From assembly GCA_031258135.1 (NCBI GenBank), contig JAIRNG010000137.1, forward strand, positions 1 through 40,215: a stretch of DNA of 40,215 nt. Direction: 5' to 3'. The DNA is from Mediterranea sp. (in: CFB group bacteria) (GTDB lineage: Bacteria > Bacteroidota > Bacteroidia > Bacteroidales > Bacteroidaceae). Of this stretch, positions 38,570 to 40,215 are shown piece after piece (within the stretch, counting starts at the first letter, position 1; each line of letters begins with the position of its first letter). Position numbers and translations under genes: made by a program. The notes under the pieces are model-generated. The model saw only the letters and a list, made by a program, of their open reading frames with translations. It did no database searches and was not told the DNA's origin.

Positions 38570-38775
38570 CTTTGGATATCGCCCTTTTGGAAGAACCATG
38601 AGGTTGTCAGGAAACAATAAAATTTATTTCAAAAAAATAAATCGATTAAATGTTATATCTTGTCAAAGACATGACAACTGCCAGATTAGACACCGGCAAA
38701 TTACTCTCTATCTATCAAATTGGCGTTAAATACCCTAATTTCAAAAATAAATCCGTAATAATACGAGCTTTTATT

Positions 38776-38804
38776 TTTGTTTTCCGTTAAATTAATTACT
38801 TTTG
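38776..38804 (+). promoter_or_regulatory. Candidate promoter for the AAA ATPase gene
   Basis: TTTG (38776-38779), 17 bp, TACTTTTG (38797-38804). Confidence 0.4.
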
Positions 38805-38874
38805 TAGCCCAAATCGCATTTGGATTACAAGACATAGTCACGTAATAGGAATGAAGGACTAAAGGATTACGAAT

Positions 38875-40164
38875 ATGATACAGGAATTTAAAATTAAGAA
38901 CTTTCTTTCTTTTAGGGATGAAACGACTTTGAATTTTGAAGCAACGAAAGATGACACTTTTGAAGAATACCAGGTAGTTGAAGTTGCTCCGGGTATAAGA
39001 TTGCTGAGATTTTCGTTGGTGTATGGAGCGAATGCAAGCGGTAAATCCAATCTTTTAGTTGCCCTTAACTATCTTCATAAATTCTGGTTTGAGAGGAAAG
39101 AAGATATGGACCTGGCCACCAATGCCATACCGTTTCTGTTGGATACGGAAACATCAGAACTACCATCTGAATTTGAAATAAAATTTTATATCGGCAGCAC
39201 GAAATTCTGGTATATGCTGTCTCTCGATAAGAAAAAGGTAATATCGGAGAAACTCTATTATTACAAGAGCGTACAGCCCACCATGTTATTCTCACGTGAA
39301 TGGGAACAGGAACAATCTGTAATTAAGTTCAACCCGACTGCGGTTAAAGTAAGCAATACGGTTCTGGAAGAACTGATGCTGAAGTGCTTGCCGAATATGT
39401 CGTTTTTTGCAGCAAGAAATCAGGTAAACTGTTCTCTTCCTCTGATTGACAATGCATGGGACTGGATGAAAAAAGGATTTCTTCCTACAATTGAATCCAA
39501 GACACAAATGTCTGAATATGCAGGAAATAAAATACTTGATGACAACGAATTGAAGCAATATATACTGAGTTTCATCAAACAGGCAGACTTTAACATTACC
39601 GGGATAACCGCCAAAAGAAAATCGGTATCTATGCCGATTTTTTTGCGGAGCGCCATCATGGAAAATAACCAGATTTCAGAATCTACGAAAGAAAAAATAG
39701 TGGCAGATCCGGTTTATACTATATTGGAAACGGATTTTGAACATACGGTCAGGAACAAACGGGGTATCGAAAAATATACACTTCCAAATTTATTGCAGAG
39801 TGAAGGGACACGCCGTACTATTGGCATTGAAGCAGCTATTTATGAAGCTCTCAAGAATGAAAAGGTATTGTCTATTGACGAAATAGAATCTTCCTTGCAC
39901 CCTGATTTGGTAGAGTTTATCATCGAACAGTTCCTGAAAACAAAAAATCGGAGCCAGTTATTGATAACCTCACACTATGACCCTTTACTGAATACGGTTG
40001 ACGACCTTATCCGGAAAGATTCCATCTGGTTTACCGAGAAAGGAGAAGATGGAAATTCAAAACTATACTCTTTGGTAGAGTTTAAAGGACTGAACAAGAT
40101 AAGTTCTTTCCAAAGGTCATACAGAAATGGGGCATTTGGAGCATTGCTGAATATCAAGGGCTAA
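38875..40164 (+). CDS. AAA family ATPase (AAA_15/21-like; RloA/AbiLi-type)
   Basis: MIQEFKIKNFLSFRDETTLNFEA; Walker A VYGANASGKSNLL; Walker B VLSIDEIESSLHPDLVEFII; LLITSHYDPLLNT. Confidence 0.85.
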   Translation: MIQEFKIKNFLSFRDETTLNFEATKDDTFEEYQVVEVAPGIRLLRFSLVYGANASGKSNLLVALNYLHKFWFERKEDMDLATNAIPFLLDTETSELPSEFEIKFYIGSTKFWYMLSLDKKKVISEKLYYYKSVQPTMLFSREWEQEQSVIKFNPTAVKVSNTVLEELMLKCLPNMSFFAARNQVNCSLPLIDNAWDWMKKGFLPTIESKTQMSEYAGNKILDDNELKQYILSFIKQADFNITGITAKRKSVSMPIFLRSAIMENNQISESTKEKIVADPVYTILETDFEHTVRNKRGIEKYTLPNLLQSEGTRRTIGIEAAIYEALKNEKVLSIDEIESSLHPDLVEFIIEQFLKTKNRSQLLITSHYDPLLNTVDDLIRKDSIWFTEKGEDGNSKLYSLVEFKGLNKISSFQRSYRNGAFGALLNIKG

Positions 40165-40178
40165 AAAAGAAGCAAGAT

Positions 40179-40215
40179 ATGGCAAGAAAAGAAGCGATCA
40201 AGCCAAAACATAAGG
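40179..40215 (+). CDS. Start of downstream gene, possibly RloB-like (truncated by window end)
   Basis: ATG at 40179 translating MARKEAIKPKHK..., 14 bp after the AAA ATPase stop; call rests mainly on pairing with the ATPase. Confidence 0.4.
   Translation, partial: MARKEAIKPKHK

Noticed and set aside
1-40215. tRNA, rRNA, tmRNA or known riboswitch
   Set aside because: Spacers were read by eye for cloverleaf or conserved RNA signatures and none was recognised; tRNAscan/Infernal would be decisive.

Overview
Bacteroidetes-type chromosomal window (Bacteroidales-like; promoter style TAnnTTTG, HTCS regulator). Most of it is housekeeping: rimM-murA-DUF4290-tsaB; yicC-gmk-nadD; rfbBA; a metallophosphoesterase; ppk1 followed by a PiT transporter; an HD protein; nrdDG; an M48 protease plus lemA; nhaA-lepA; a small wHTH protein; and an ECF sigma factor with a very short FecR-N-like partner. 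The right third is a carbohydrate-utilisation cluster (beta-helix/DUF6298-like protein, hybrid two-component regulator, GH2, DUF5703/GH95-like protein) with no SusC/SusD in view. At the right edge are an AAA ATPase and the start of a RloB-like gene, a probable defense pair. No rRNA, tRNA or CRISPR array was recognised. The most unusual content is repeat structure: (i) a CCCTCTCC-AAA-GGAGAGGG palindromic element at three loci, each read in frame into a protein end; (ii) a ~41-bp tandem family whose flanking frame is shared by two loci of the carbohydrate cluster but whose palindromic core differs (TTACAAGGGCTTGTAA versus GTGAGGCGCCTCAC); (iii) a large A-B-C-B'-A'-C' inverted-repeat arrangement between convergent genes; (iv) a 207-bp segment bounded by near-identical long palindromes, next to an unlisted 31-aa putative membrane miniprotein. 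Family names come from reading the proteins, not from searches.
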